DNA from: Chitinophaga pinensis
GTDB lineage: Bacteria; Bacteroidota; Bacteroidia; UKL13-3
Assembly: GCA_945860865.1 (NCBI GenBank)
Contig: CAMARW010000005.1
Span: 113,723-177,722, forward strand
Length of the DNA stretch: 64,000 nt
Direction: 5' to 3'
Every line of letters starts with the position of its first letter. The stretch's first letter is position 1. This document shows, piece after piece, positions 19,711-29,186 of the stretch. The notes below the pieces were generated by a model, which had not been told where the DNA came from, did not search any database, and saw nothing but the letters and a program-made list of their open reading frames with translations. Made by a program: the position numbers and the translations under genes.

Positions 19711-21080
19711 TTGTGCTCGTGTCCTTCGTTTCTTTTAAGCTTGTATTTTTCTATTTTATTGTATAGATGACTTCGCTGGATATCTATTTCTGCCGCTGTT
19801 TTGGCTACATTCCATCCGTTTTTCTTAAGTTTTTCTTCAATAAAAATACGTTCTACATATTCTTTAAAATCTTGAAGTGTGCTAAATCTTTCGTAGATAG
19901 ATTTTTCTTCATCGCGCGCGTTAATCGGACTAGCAAATTTCTGGATATCTTCCAAGGTAATTCTTTGATTGCCTAATATTACCAATCGCTCAACTATGTT
20001 TCTAAGTTCTCTAATATTTCCTGAGAAGTTTAGGTTTTTAAGTTCTTCTAAGGCTTGAGGCATAAAGTTTTTGCGCGGTGTGCCTCCATCTTCGCAAACT
20101 TCTTTTACGAATTTTTCTGCTAATAATGGAATGTCATCTCTTCGCTCATTTAAGCTAGGTACGTGAATCAAAATTACACTTAATCTGTGGTAAAGGTCCA
20201 TTCTAAAATTACCTTTTTCAATTTCTTTTAGGAGGTTTTTATTGGTGGCAGCAATTACACGTACATCTACTTCTATATCTTTTTCTCCACCAACGCGGGT
20301 GATTTTGTTCTCTTGTAAAGCTCTTAATACTTTTGCTTGAGCCGATAAACTCATGTCGCCAACTTCATCTAAGAAAATAGTTCCTTGGTGCGCTTGTTCA
20401 AATTTTCCAATACGTTGTTTGATAGCCGAAGTAAATGCACCTTTCTCATGCCCAAACAATTCGCTTTCTATCAATTCTGTTGGAATAGCAGCGCAATTTA
20501 CCTCGATAAGGGGGTTTTTAACGCGTAAACTTTTTTCGTAAACCCATCTAGCAACCAGTTCTTTTCCTGTTCCATTCTCTCCCGTAATTAATATTCTAGC
20601 ATCTGTTGGTGCAACTTTATCTATAGTATCTAAGATGTTTTTTATGGCAGGAGAATCGCCAATAATATCTCTAGTTTTGGAGGCTTTTCTTCTTAATACT
20701 TTGGTTTCTATAACCAATTCTTTGCGGTCGATGGTATTGCGAAGTGTGATTAATAATTTATTTAAATCAGGTGGCTTTACAATAAAATCAAAGGCTCCTT
20801 TTTTTGTGGCCTCCACTGCCATCTCTACATTGCCATGACCAGAAATCATTACAAAGGGAAGATCTTCATCAATTTCTTTTGCTCGGGTTAAAACAGTTAA
20901 CCCGTCCATTTTTGGCATTTTTACATCACACAAAATGGCATCATACTCCTCATTTTCAATTTTGTGTAATCCTTCTTCCCCATTTGAAGCCTCGTCTACT
21001 TGGTAACTTTCATACTCTAAGATTTCTCTTAAGGTTGTCCTGATCGCTTTTTCGTCGTCTATAATTAATATTCTTGCCAT
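19707..21080 (-). CDS. NtrC-type sigma-54-dependent response regulator
   Basis: The 457-residue protein has a receiver domain (1-120, phosphoacceptor Asp52 in CDVKMPKMDG), an AAA+ domain with Walker A GENGTGKE (167-174) and Walker B GTIFLDEVGD (233-242), and a C-terminal Fis-type helix-turn-helix (GWNVAKTAAEIDIQRSHLYN). It should activate RNA polymerase with sigma-54. The normally invariant GAFTGA loop reads GAFTSA (214-219), which is unusual. No kinase gene is adjacent; the NtrY-like kinase at 48.4 kb is a possible but unproven partner. Confidence 0.93.
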   Translation of the reverse strand: MARILIIDDEKAIRTTLREILEYESYQVDEASNGEEGLHKIENEEYDAILCDVKMPKMDGLTVLTRAKEIDEDLPFVMISGHGNVEMAVEATKKGAFDFIVKPPDLNKLLITLRNTIDRKELVIETKVLRRKASKTRDIIGDSPAIKNILDTIDKVAPTDARILITGENGTGKELVARWVYEKSLRVKNPLIEVNCAAIPTELIESELFGHEKGAFTSAIKQRIGKFEQAHQGTIFLDEVGDMSLSAQAKVLRALQENKITRVGGEKDIEVDVRVIAATNKNLLKEIEKGNFRMDLYHRLSVILIHVPSLNERRDDIPLLAEKFVKEVCEDGGTPRKNFMPQALEELKNLNFSGNIRELRNIVERLVILGNQRITLEDIQKFASPINARDEEKSIYERFSTLQDFKEYVERIFIEEKLKKNGWNVAKTAAEIDIQRSHLYNKIEKYKLKRNEGHEHN

Positions 21081-21582
21081 TACACAAATTGTTGATTGGT
21101 TGTAAAAGTGAGAAATTTTGTAATGAATAAAAACTTTGTTGATATTTGGTTAATTAATTATTAAGAGCAAATTGCTACAAAAAGCACTCAAAAGGCGCTT
21201 AGGTTTGAACCCACAGTTGCATAGTTCTAAGGATTTAAGCAGGGAAAATGCTATCAAAATTTCAAGCTAATAAGTGGTTGGATGGTTTTTTATAAAGGCA
21301 TAATTTATTGCTAAATAATGCATTATGCCTAAAAATGAGATAGGGTGAATTTGAACCAACCTATAAACAAATGTCTTTCTCATGGTTCAAACACCGATAA
21401 ATATTTACATGAATAGGTGGGCAATACTTAATATATGAATACATTGGTTGACCACCAAAATAAAATTTAATTTAGTGGATTTTTGGTTCTAATTTAGCTT
21501 AAGTATTAAGATAAGTAAGTGTAATTTTGGTTTAAAGGCGATAATTACTCAGGATACTGCAAACAAATCTATTATAAAATGG
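21081..21582. other. 502-base intergenic region without a recognisable gene
   Basis: All frames are short and have no initiator context that I trust. The only clear structure is an inverted repeat at 21296-21330. The region separates the ends of the NtrC-type gene's upstream side and the folD stop, so it should hold the promoter of the NtrC-type gene, but no TTG-N19-TAnnTTTG match stands out. Confidence 0.6.
21296..21330. repeat. Inverted repeat in intergenic region
   Basis: AGGCATAAT (21296-21304) and ATTATGCCT (21322-21330) are exact 9-base complements around a 17-base spacer that itself contains a weaker ATTGC/AAT pairing. A run of four A follows. It may be a hairpin in a transcript or a protein site; it lacks the T-run of a plus-strand terminator. 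Confidence 0.5.
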
Positions 21583-22455
21583 CTAATGATTTGGATAACG
21601 TTTAACTGCATCCAAAGTATTTAGTAACAATGCCACTCTGGTCATAGGACCAACACCTCCTGGAACAGGAGTTATAAAGCTACACTTGGGAGCTACTGAT
21701 TTAAAATCAACATCACCCATTAATTTATAGCCATTTTTACTATTGCTATCTTCCACTCGGGTAATGCCAACATCAACTACAACGGCTCCTTCTTTAACCA
21801 TATTTGCTTTTAAAAATAAAGGAATTCCGATAGCGGCAATAATTATGTCGGCATTTTTTGTGAAATCGCTTAGATTTACTGTTTTACTGTGGCAAACTGT
21901 AACGGTACAGTTTTTCTGAAGCATGAGCGCGCTCATAGGTTTTCCTACAATATCACTTCGGCCAATAATTACACAATTTTTACCGCTTGTTTCAATATTG
22001 TAATGGGCTAATAATTGAATTACCCCATAGGGTGTTGCGGGTAAAAATGTTTCCAATCCTTTAAACATCATTCCTACATTCATGGGATGAAAACCGTCTA
22101 CATCTTTTTTATAACTTATAGCTTCTGTTATTCTCTTTTCGTTGATTTGTTTGGGCAGAGGTAACTGAACTATTAAGCCATCAATATCTTTGTTTTGATT
22201 TATTTTTTCTACTTCAGCAATTAAATTCTCTTCACTTATAGATGCATCAAAGCGTAGGATGGTGGAATTAAAACCTACTTCTTCGCAGTCTTTTTCTTTT
22301 GCAGCAACATAGGTTATACTTGCGCCATCTGAACCTACTAAAATGGCAGCTAAATGAGGTGTTTTACCCCCATCTGCTTTAATTTTAAGCACCTGCTCTT
22401 TAATATTTGCCTTGATAATTTTGGAGACCTCATTTCCATTAAGTAATTGCATCAT
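21583..22455 (-). CDS. folD: Methylenetetrahydrofolate dehydrogenase / methenyltetrahydrofolate cyclohydrolase
   Basis: This 290-residue bifunctional enzyme interconverts 5,10-methylene-, methenyl- and 10-formyl-tetrahydrofolate in one-carbon metabolism. The catalytic region is [16 protein letters not shown] (Lys in the YxxxK motif), the family signature [12 protein letters not shown] is intact, and the NADP-binding domain has [17 protein letters not shown] and the end motif [17 protein letters not shown]. Two ATG codons (22455 and 22452) are possible. It follows lepA by 39 bases and is probably co-transcribed. Confidence 0.96.
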   Translation of the reverse strand: MMQLLNGNEVSKIIKANIKEQVLKIKADGGKTPHLAAILVGSDGASITYVAAKEKDCEEVGFNSTILRFDASISEENLIAEVEKINQNKDIDGLIVQLPLPKQINEKRITEAISYKKDVDGFHPMNVGMMFKGLETFLPATPYGVIQLLAHYNIETSGKNCVIIGRSDIVGKPMSALMLQKNCTVTVCHSKTVNLSDFTKNADIIIAAIGIPLFLKANMVKEGAVVVDVGITRVEDSNSKNGYKLMGDVDFKSVAPKCSFITPVPGGVGPMTRVALLLNTLDAVKRYPNH

Positions 22456-22494
22456 TCAAAGAATTTTAATAGTTATTTATTGCTATTTAATAAT

Positions 22495-24282
22495 TTAATC
22501 AAGCTTTAAAACAGCCATGAAGGCTGATTGAGGTATTTCAACTGAACCAACCTGTCTCATGCGCTTTTTACCTTCTTTTTGTTTTTCTAATAACTTTCTT
22601 TTTCGAGATATATCTCCGCCGTAACATTTTGCAGTTACATCTTTACGCAAGGCTTTAATGGTTTCTCTTGCAATAACTTTGGCGCCAATACTAGCTTGTA
22701 CAGGTATTTCAAACTGATGCCTTGGAATTAGATCTTTTAACTTTTCACAAATTCTTTTTCCAAAATCATAAGCTCTTTCTCTATGAATAATGGCAGATAA
22801 TGCGTCTACATTATCTTTATTCAACAAGATATCTAGTTTAACCAAGTCTGATTCTACATATCCAATTGGGTGATAATCAAACGAAGCATAACCCCTAGAG
22901 ATGGTTTTTAATTTGTCAAAAAAGTCAAATACCACCTCGGCTAAAGGCATATCAAATACCATTTCAACTCTATCTGTGGTTAAGTATTTTTGCTCTTTTA
23001 AAATGCCTCTTTTTCCTAAACACAATCCCATTATTGGTCCAACATAAGAAGTTGTTGTAATAATTTGTGCCTTAATAAATGGTTCTTCCACATGCTCAAT
23101 ATGATTGGCATCTGGCAAGTCGCTAGGGTTATTTACAATGTGCATGTCACCTTTTTTGTCGTAACAATGGTAACTTACATTGGGAACAGTAGTTATAACT
23201 GTCATCTTAAATTCGCGCTCTAGTCTTTCTTGGATAATTTCCATGTGCAACATACCAAGGAATCCACAACGAAAACCGAAACCTAGTGCAGCTGATGATT
23301 CTGGCTCAAAAGTTAGAGAGGCATCGTTCAATTGCAATTTATACATGCTCTCTCTTAATTCTTCAAAGTCTTCAGTGTCTACTGGGTAGATTCCAGCAAA
23401 TACCATTGGTTTTACTTCTTCAAAACCTTTAATAGATTCTAAAGTTGGGCGGTCAATGTGGGTTATAGTGTCGCCCACTTTTACTTCTCTAGCTTCTTTT
23501 ATACCTGAGATTATATAACCTACATCCCCAGCAAATACTTGTGCTCTAGGTTCAGGCAATAACTTTAAAACACCTACTTCTTCAGCAATATACTCGCTGT
23601 TATTCGACATAAATTTAACCTTGTCGCCTTTTTTAATAGATCCATCTAAAACCCTAAAGTAAGCAATGATGCCTCTGAATGAGTTAAAAACCGAATCAAA
23701 AATAAGTGCTTTTAAGGGGGCATCAGGATTACCTTTTGGAGCAGGCACTCTGTGCACAATTGCTTTTAAAATATCATGAACACCCGCGCCAGTTTTACCA
23801 CTTGCCCGCAAGATATCCTCATAATCGCAACCTATTAAGTCTATAATTTGATCGCTTACATCCTCTGGCATAGAGTGTGGTAAATCTATTTTGTTTAGGA
23901 TAGGTATAATTTCTAATCCTTGGTCTATTGCCAAGTATAAGTTTGAAATGGTTTGTGCTTGTATGCCCTGACTAGAATCTACAATTAATAAAGCGCCATC
24001 GCAGGCTGCTATTGATCTTGAAACTTCGTAACTAAAATCTACGTGGCCGGGTGTATCTATAAGGTTTAAAATATACTTTTTACCATCTAACTCATAGTTC
24101 ATTTGAATGGCATGACTTTTAATGGTAATGCCTCGCTCGCGCTCTAAATCCATATTGTCTAGCAATTGCGCTTGCATCTCTCTTTTGGAGGTTGTATTGG
24201 TGTATTCTAATAGTCTATCTGCCAAGGTGCTTTTACCATGGTCTATGTGAGCGATAATGCAAAAATTTCTAATTTGATCCAT
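22495..24282 (-). CDS. lepA: Elongation factor 4 (LepA), ribosome back-translocase
   Basis: The 595-residue GTPase shows G1 [16 protein letters not shown]3 [12 protein letters not shown] and G4 NKIDLP, the LepA-specific order of EF-G-like domains III and V, and the unique C-terminal domain with [20 protein letters not shown]. It binds stalled ribosomes and promotes back-translocation. Length is standard (about 600). It is the first gene of a lepA-folD pair on the minus strand. Confidence 0.97.
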   Translation of the reverse strand: MDQIRNFCIIAHIDHGKSTLADRLLEYTNTTSKREMQAQLLDNMDLERERGITIKSHAIQMNYELDGKKYILNLIDTPGHVDFSYEVSRSIAACDGALLIVDSSQGIQAQTISNLYLAIDQGLEIIPILNKIDLPHSMPEDVSDQIIDLIGCDYEDILRASGKTGAGVHDILKAIVHRVPAPKGNPDAPLKALIFDSVFNSFRGIIAYFRVLDGSIKKGDKVKFMSNNSEYIAEEVGVLKLLPEPRAQVFAGDVGYIISGIKEAREVKVGDTITHIDRPTLESIKGFEEVKPMVFAGIYPVDTEDFEELRESMYKLQLNDASLTFEPESSAALGFGFRCGFLGMLHMEIIQERLEREFKMTVITTVPNVSYHCYDKKGDMHIVNNPSDLPDANHIEHVEEPFIKAQIITTTSYVGPIMGLCLGKRGILKEQKYLTTDRVEMVFDMPLAEVVFDFFDKLKTISRGYASFDYHPIGYVESDLVKLDILLNKDNVDALSAIIHRERAYDFGKRICEKLKDLIPRHQFEIPVQASIGAKVIARETIKALRKDVTAKCYGGDISRKRKLLEKQKEGKKRMRQVGSVEIPQSAFMAVLKLD

Positions 24283-24366
24283 TGCCGCGAAAATAGATAT
24301 TTTTAGCTTTTAAATAGCTATAAATTTTTAACATAAGAAAAGCAACAGTTTCCTTATTTTTGCAGC

Positions 24367-25698
24367 ATGTTATTAAGTGTACTTTTACAAACGCCTCCTG
24401 TTTGGGTAGTTATACCTTTTGTTTTGCTTCTTTTGTTAATTGCCACTGGGCCAGTATTATTCCCTAAGTTTTGGCATCATTATTACAAAGCTATTAGTGT
24501 AGTTTTAGGCCTTTTAGTAGGGTTATTTTACCTTATTCAGCTCAAAAACTTTGTTTTACCCATCGAAGCAGTGGCAGAATTTATCTCTTTTATTAGCTTG
24601 TTAACGGTTTTATATATAGCCAGCGGAGGCATTTATTTGTTTTTTGATATGGAATCGAAGGCCCAAACAAATATAATTTTCCTATTTTTGGCCGCTTTAG
24701 CAGCAAATTTTATTGGAACAACTGGTGCATCTGTGTTATTTATTCGCCCCTTCATGCGTTTAAATAGGTATCGTTTACAGCCATATCATATCATCTTTTT
24801 TATTTTTATGGTTTCCAATGTAGGCGGTTCGCTTACTCCCATTGGCGACCCTCCTTTGTTTATGGGGTTTTTAAAAGGAGTGCCTTTTTTCTGGACATTA
24901 ACTAATCTATGGATTCCTTGGCTAACAGCTATAGTGTTTTTATTGTGTGTGTTTTACTTTTTTGAAAACAAAAATAAAGGGCTTGACGAAGTGGATGTGA
25001 GTGCACATTACTCTAATAAAATAATTATAAATGGTAAGCGTAATTTAATTTGGTTGTTTGTTGGGGTTGCCTCTGTATTGCTCGATCCCAATGTTATAGA
25101 TGGATTGCCCTACTTGCCCTTTCATGGAAAGAAGATTTCCTTTGTGAGAGAAATTATTCAATTATCAGCTGCCTTTATGTGTTATAAATTTTCAAATCAA
25201 AAGGCGCTACAAAGTAATAATTTCGATTTTGAACCTATCAAGGAAGTTGCCTTCTTGTTCTTTGGCATTTTCTTAACCATGATGCCTGCCTTGCAACTAT
25301 TAGAAGCTTTTGCAGGCGCCCAAAAAGGACAAATTGCAATAACAGATACCCTCGTTTATTGGTCGAGTGGTATTTTTAGCAGTGTTTTAGATAATGCCCC
25401 ATCATACTTAAACGTTTTTGCTGTGGTTTTATCTGATGCCGGTTTGAGCCTAAATAATATGGCTGATGTAAAACAATTTATGCAATCTGATAGGGTTCAT
25501 TTACTTGTTTCACTATCTGTTGGCTCGGTGTTCTTTGGTGCCATGACGTATATTGGCAACGGACCTAATTTTATGGTTAAATCTATTGCAGAGCAAGCTG
25601 GTGTTAAAATGCCTTCTTTTGGTAAGTATATTTACAAATACAGTTTGCCTATTTTATTGCCAGTTTTAATGCTTATTTGGTTACTACACTTTATTTAA
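24367..25698 (+). CDS. Sodium:proton antiporter, NhaD / ArsB-CitM superfamily
   Basis: The 443-residue protein has about eleven transmembrane helices. GTTGASVLFIRPFMRLNR and NVGGSLTPIGDPPLFMGFLK are the re-entrant motifs of the ion transporter superfamily, and SSVLDNAPSYLNVF and MTYIGNGPNFMV are their counterparts in the second half. Annotated relatives in Bacteroidota are called sodium:proton antiporters; the ion is family inference. TATTTTTG at 24355-24362 resembles a -7 box only 5 bases from the ATG, with no -33 element at 19 bases, so I do not call a promoter. The downstream glycosyltransferase follows after 9 bases. Confidence 0.85.
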   Translation: MLLSVLLQTPPVWVVIPFVLLLLLIATGPVLFPKFWHHYYKAISVVLGLLVGLFYLIQLKNFVLPIEAVAEFISFISLLTVLYIASGGIYLFFDMESKAQTNIIFLFLAALAANFIGTTGASVLFIRPFMRLNRYRLQPYHIIFFIFMVSNVGGSLTPIGDPPLFMGFLKGVPFFWTLTNLWIPWLTAIVFLLCVFYFFENKNKGLDEVDVSAHYSNKIIINGKRNLIWLFVGVASVLLDPNVIDGLPYLPFHGKKISFVREIIQLSAAFMCYKFSNQKALQSNNFDFEPIKEVAFLFFGIFLTMMPALQLLEAFAGAQKGQIAITDTLVYWSSGIFSSVLDNAPSYLNVFAVVLSDAGLSLNNMADVKQFMQSDRVHLLVSLSVGSVFFGAMTYIGNGPNFMVKSIAEQAGVKMPSFGKYIYKYSLPILLPVLMLIWLLHFI

Positions 25699-25707
25699 AT
25701 TTAAAAA

Positions 25708-26451
25708 ATGCTAAACGGAAAGAAAATTGTTGTGGTTTTGCCTGCCTATAACGCAGCCAGAACGCTTGAAAAAACATACAACGAAATACCTTTCGATATT
25801 GTAGATGAGGTAATCTTAGTAGATGATGCCAGCAAAGATGATACTTCAGAATTGGGTCAGAAAATTGGTATTAAACATATTATAAAGCACCAAAAAAATA
25901 AGGGTTATGGCGGTAATCAAAAATCATGTTACCAGCGGGCTTTAGCGCTCAATGCAGATATTGTTATCATGCTTCATCCCGATTATCAATATACACCCAA
26001 GCTGCTTATGGCCATGAGCAGTATCATCGCCTATGATGTTTATCCTGTTGTTTTTGGTTCAAGAATTTTAGGAATGGGAGCCTTAAAAGGAGGGATGCCT
26101 CTTTACAAGTATATTTTTAACCGCATGCTTACCCTTTTTCAAAATATTTTAATGAGCCAAAAACTATCCGAATATCATACAGGTTACAGGGCTTTTAGTG
26201 CAGCCGTGTTAAAAGATGTTCCTTTTGAAAATTGTAGTGATGATTTTGTATTTGATAATGAAATTACAGCCCAAATTTTTATGAAAGGATACGAAATAGC
26301 CGAAGTTACTTGTCCAACCAAATACTTTCCAGAAGCATCTTCTATCAACTTTAAACGCAGCAGTATTTACGGATTAGGTGTACTCAAAACAAGTATAATT
26401 TATCGCCTACAAAAATGGGGTATAGGTAGCTATAAGATATTTAAGCCTTAA
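25708..26451 (+). CDS. Family 2 glycosyltransferase (dolichol-phosphate mannosyltransferase-like)
   Basis: The 247-residue protein shows VVVLPAYNAARTLEKTYNEI, EVILVDDASKDDT and IVIMLHPDYQYTP, the last replacing the usual DxD, which is characteristic of a DPM1/GtrB-like GT2 subgroup. No trailing membrane helices are evident, so it is probably a soluble or peripheral enzyme that transfers a sugar to a lipid carrier. It follows the antiporter by 9 bases and its stop nearly meets the convergent DUF2911 gene. Confidence 0.88.
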   Translation: MLNGKKIVVVLPAYNAARTLEKTYNEIPFDIVDEVILVDDASKDDTSELGQKIGIKHIIKHQKNKGYGGNQKSCYQRALALNADIVIMLHPDYQYTPKLLMAMSSIIAYDVYPVVFGSRILGMGALKGGMPLYKYIFNRMLTLFQNILMSQKLSEYHTGYRAFSAAVLKDVPFENCSDDFVFDNEITAQIFMKGYEIAEVTCPTKYFPEASSINFKRSSIYGLGVLKTSIIYRLQKWGIGSYKIFKP

Positions 26452-26454
26452 CCC

Positions 26455-27009
26455 TTATTTTTTTCTAATTGGTAAGGTAATCAGTTCTCTATCCCAATGA
26501 AATTGAAGGTTTACCTTTCCAATGCTATCGCCTTCGCTAAAACTAATTTCAAATTGTTCTTTGAACGGAGCTTTGTTATTGGCAATAACCTCTGTTCTTA
26601 AAACATCTTGGGTATTATCTGCTTCCTGTGCGCCCCATCTGTCCCATTCTTTGTTCACGGCTATTACCCATTTTTCTGCACCTGGATAGGCATAAATGGC
26701 ATATTTGCCCGGTTTTAATTCTTTATCGTTGAACCAAATTGTTTGATTATTTTCAAAGGTGGTAGCCTCATTGGCGCCTAATCTCCAGTATTTCCCATAC
26801 GGCTGCAATGCGCCAGCTTCTTCGTCTCCAAAAATTATTCTTTCTTTAACGGATGGTTTGCAATAATTTACAACGATGCTTAAATCTTCAAAATTATGCA
26901 CCACGGTAGCTGGTGGACTATGTTTTTTTGTATCTTTTCTGAACCAATTTAAAAATATTAACAGTCCAATAATGATAACGGCACTAATGAGTAAAATTTT
27001 CTTCAACAT
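26455..27009 (-). CDS. DUF2911 domain protein, membrane-anchored
   Basis: This 184-residue protein has one N-terminal transmembrane or signal-anchor helix (about 4-22) and a DUF2911 domain recognisable from VVNYCKPSVKERIIFG, PYGKYWRLGANEATTF and LKPGKYAIYAYPGAEKWV. DUF2911 has no assigned biochemical function; many members are exported. CAAACATA at 27028-27035 (TATGTTTG on the minus strand) could be a -7 box but lacks a -33 partner. The neighbours give no functional hint. Confidence 0.85.
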   Translation of the reverse strand: MLKKILLISAVIIIGLLIFLNWFRKDTKKHSPPATVVHNFEDLSIVVNYCKPSVKERIIFGDEEAGALQPYGKYWRLGANEATTFENNQTIWFNDKELKPGKYAIYAYPGAEKWVIAVNKEWDRWGAQEADNTQDVLRTEVIANNKAPFKEQFEISFSEGDSIGKVNLQFHWDRELITLPIRKK

Positions 27010-27046
27010 TTAACCTTTATTTAATATCAAACATAGGTTATTTTTT

Positions 27047-27757
27047 CTAATTAACTTTTGTCAAATTTTTTAACCAAGCTATTTCTTCTTTATCTAGTAA
27101 CATTAATTCGCCTGGTTTTAATTGATTGAGCTTTATTTGCCCAATAGAAAGGCGCTTTAAACTAGTAACATAATTGCCTAATTTAAAACACATTCGTCTA
27201 ATTTGTCTGTTTAAACCCTGTGTTAGATTGATGACAAATGTGTATGAATCCAATAAATCTACCTGGCAGGCGAGGGTTTGGGTACCTAAAATGTTTACCC
27301 CCGATTCCATTTTTATTTTGAAATCATTGTTTATTTCATTTTCAACTTGAACGATATACTGCTTATTTATTTTTTGTGTTGGGTTTATAATTTTATTGTA
27401 GATAAATCCATCATTCGTTAATAAAAGCAATCCTTCAGAGTCCTTATCTAACCTGCCTACATAAAATAGGTGGTTATAAGCAACGCCTAATAAATTGGAT
27501 AATGATTCAGGAATAGATTTGTTTAGGGTGCATTCAATGCCAGGTGGTTTATAATATTTATAGTAAACAAATCGCTCTCCATTTAAAATACATATATCGT
27601 CTAAAAATACAGAATCGTATGGTTTAATTAACTCATTGGTAAATTGAACTTGTTGGTTTAACCTAACTCTGCCAGTTTCTAGAGCAATTTTAGCTTCTCG
27701 CTTGCTAAGGGCGGTGTTCTGTGCTAGGAAGTATATTAATTTGTGACGTGTATTCAA
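27047..27757 (-). CDS. rluF: 23S rRNA pseudouridine synthase, RsuA/RluF family
   Basis: The 236-residue protein has an N-terminal S4 RNA-binding domain (1-60, LSKREAKIALETGRVRLNQQ) and a pseudouridine synthase core with the catalytic motif YVGRLDKDSEGLLLLTNDG and the later RQIRRMCFKLG. It isomerises a uridine in rRNA; the RluF-like assignment is by overall resemblance, and RluB, RluE or RsuA specificity is possible. It lies 5 bases after the nucleoid-associated protein gene, so they likely share an mRNA. Confidence 0.85.
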   Translation of the reverse strand: MNTRHKLIYFLAQNTALSKREAKIALETGRVRLNQQVQFTNELIKPYDSVFLDDICILNGERFVYYKYYKPPGIECTLNKSIPESLSNLLGVAYNHLFYVGRLDKDSEGLLLLTNDGFIYNKIINPTQKINKQYIVQVENEINNDFKIKMESGVNILGTQTLACQVDLLDSYTFVINLTQGLNRQIRRMCFKLGNYVTSLKRLSIGQIKLNQLKPGELMLLDKEEIAWLKNLTKVN

Positions 27758-27762
27758 GGTGT

Positions 27763-28812
27763 TTAAGTTTCTTCATTAAAGTATTTTTTATAAAATTTTC
27801 TTCCATCAGGGTCAGTGCCTTTTTCTATCATATTCTTGTTCCCATGAATGTAGATATGGAAATTTTTATCGAGTTTTAAAACACTTTTAAATATTCTGGC
27901 TTGTTTTTTTACAGCTTGTTCAGATATATCAAATCCATCTTTTAATTCTACTTCATATTCTGTTTCAACTTGATTTTTAAAATCTTTAAAAGAGGTAATC
28001 AATCCTTCATGATCGCCAAAAACTTGCTGTGAAAACTCTTGCTGATCAAACTTTTCATGGTCTTTAAAATACCCAACAGATCTATTCAAGAGATCAATTT
28101 GATCTGCCTTGCTAACCTCATATTCTTCTGTTATCTGTTTGGTTACAAAATCTTTTGCTAGGGTTAGAAAATTTTCTGTGAAATGGTAATTATCTGCGCA
28201 GGGTTTTATTTTCAAGAATTGATCTCTCCAGTACATGGCCTCAGCAGATTTATTGAGTTTATCTACTACACAAACTTTAAAACCATTTTCACTTTCAATG
28301 TTTAGGATCAAACAGCCTTTATCTAATTTATCTACCGGAGTGCCTGTATCAAAATTTACATCAAAATTTGCCCCATTGCGTTGCATTTTGATAAAATGAT
28401 CTTTGGTTTCGGCTTTAAATATCCCAATGGCTTCTGTTAAATTACCTTCAAACTGCAAATCTTTAAAATGGGCAATATACAAATCGCCAGGTTTAATATT
28501 TTGATGCAGGGCAGTTTCATATAAATGCTTGGCCAAATGAATGCTTTGAATATGAAAACTATCTGTATGCTCAAAACACTGCAAAGCATAATGGTAAACA
28601 GGGTTTAAAGCATGATCATCATTGCTAAATGTTAAATGATTATAGGTGGGCTGGTGAAAAGGTTTTAAGAAATACTTTAAGAGAATGTTTTCTAAATTTT
28701 CATCTACCTGCGCAATGGGTTCTTTAGATACAATGAGTGGTTCTCCGTTAGTTTTATTTCCGGTTTGATGAACAGAGACCTTTTGAAGACTTACAAGCGA
28801 AAAATCTAGCAT
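27763..28812 (-). CDS. 37-kDa nucleoid-associated protein (NdpA/YejK family)
   Basis: This 349-residue protein matches the NA37 / YejK family in length and in the pattern ILLKYFLKPF near residue 45 and YEVSKADQIDLLNRSVGYFK near 230. Family members bind the nucleoid. The protein is acidic and soluble with no signal peptide. It precedes the pseudouridine synthase on the minus strand and diverges from the IscA-like gene. Confidence is moderate because there is no short diagnostic motif. Confidence 0.75.
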   Translation of the reverse strand: MLDFSLVSLQKVSVHQTGNKTNGEPLIVSKEPIAQVDENLENILLKYFLKPFHQPTYNHLTFSNDDHALNPVYHYALQCFEHTDSFHIQSIHLAKHLYETALHQNIKPGDLYIAHFKDLQFEGNLTEAIGIFKAETKDHFIKMQRNGANFDVNFDTGTPVDKLDKGCLILNIESENGFKVCVVDKLNKSAEAMYWRDQFLKIKPCADNYHFTENFLTLAKDFVTKQITEEYEVSKADQIDLLNRSVGYFKDHEKFDQQEFSQQVFGDHEGLITSFKDFKNQVETEYEVELKDGFDISEQAVKKQARIFKSVLKLDKNFHIYIHGNKNMIEKGTDPDGRKFYKKYFNEET

Positions 28813-28883
28813 TTTTTTTTGCCGAAATTAAGTAATCAAAAATGCAATGTACAATTTTATTTTATTGATTACCTTGCAGCGCA

Positions 28884-29180
28884 ATGAACATGATAGAATT
28901 TACACCAGCGGCCAAAGAAGCAATTTCGCATTATAAGGCTACCTTGCAGATTCCTGAGGGATATGCATTGCGTGTGGGAATAAGACAAAAAAACGCGCAA
29001 GACAAAGGCCTTCTTATAGGTTTCGACGAAAAAAATGAAAAAGACAGAACCGCTAACATAGATGGGATAGAGGTTATTTACAATGCAGGGCAAATTTTCT
29101 TTTTTGCAGGAATGCAGATAGATTTTCAGGATAATGAGGGTAAAAAAGGATTTAAATTCTTAGAAAAGCGAACCAAATAA
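28884..29180 (+). CDS. IscA/HesB-fold protein lacking all cysteines
   Basis: The 98-residue protein aligns along its length with A-type iron-sulfur carriers: FTPAAKEAISHYKATL, then EGYALRVGIRQK, then GLLIGFDEKNEKDR and EVIYNAGQIFFFAGMQIDF, ending KKGFKFLEKRTK. The cysteine that normally follows the RV(G) strand and the C-terminal CGCG are absent, and there is no cysteine at all. It therefore cannot ligate a cluster in the known way. Such degenerate members are recurrent in Bacteroidota. The start is ATG 28884. The adjacent ABC permease begins 6 bases after its stop. Confidence 0.82.
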   Translation: MNMIEFTPAAKEAISHYKATLQIPEGYALRVGIRQKNAQDKGLLIGFDEKNEKDRTANIDGIEVIYNAGQIFFFAGMQIDFQDNEGKKGFKFLEKRTK

Positions 29181-29186
29181 ATTAGT

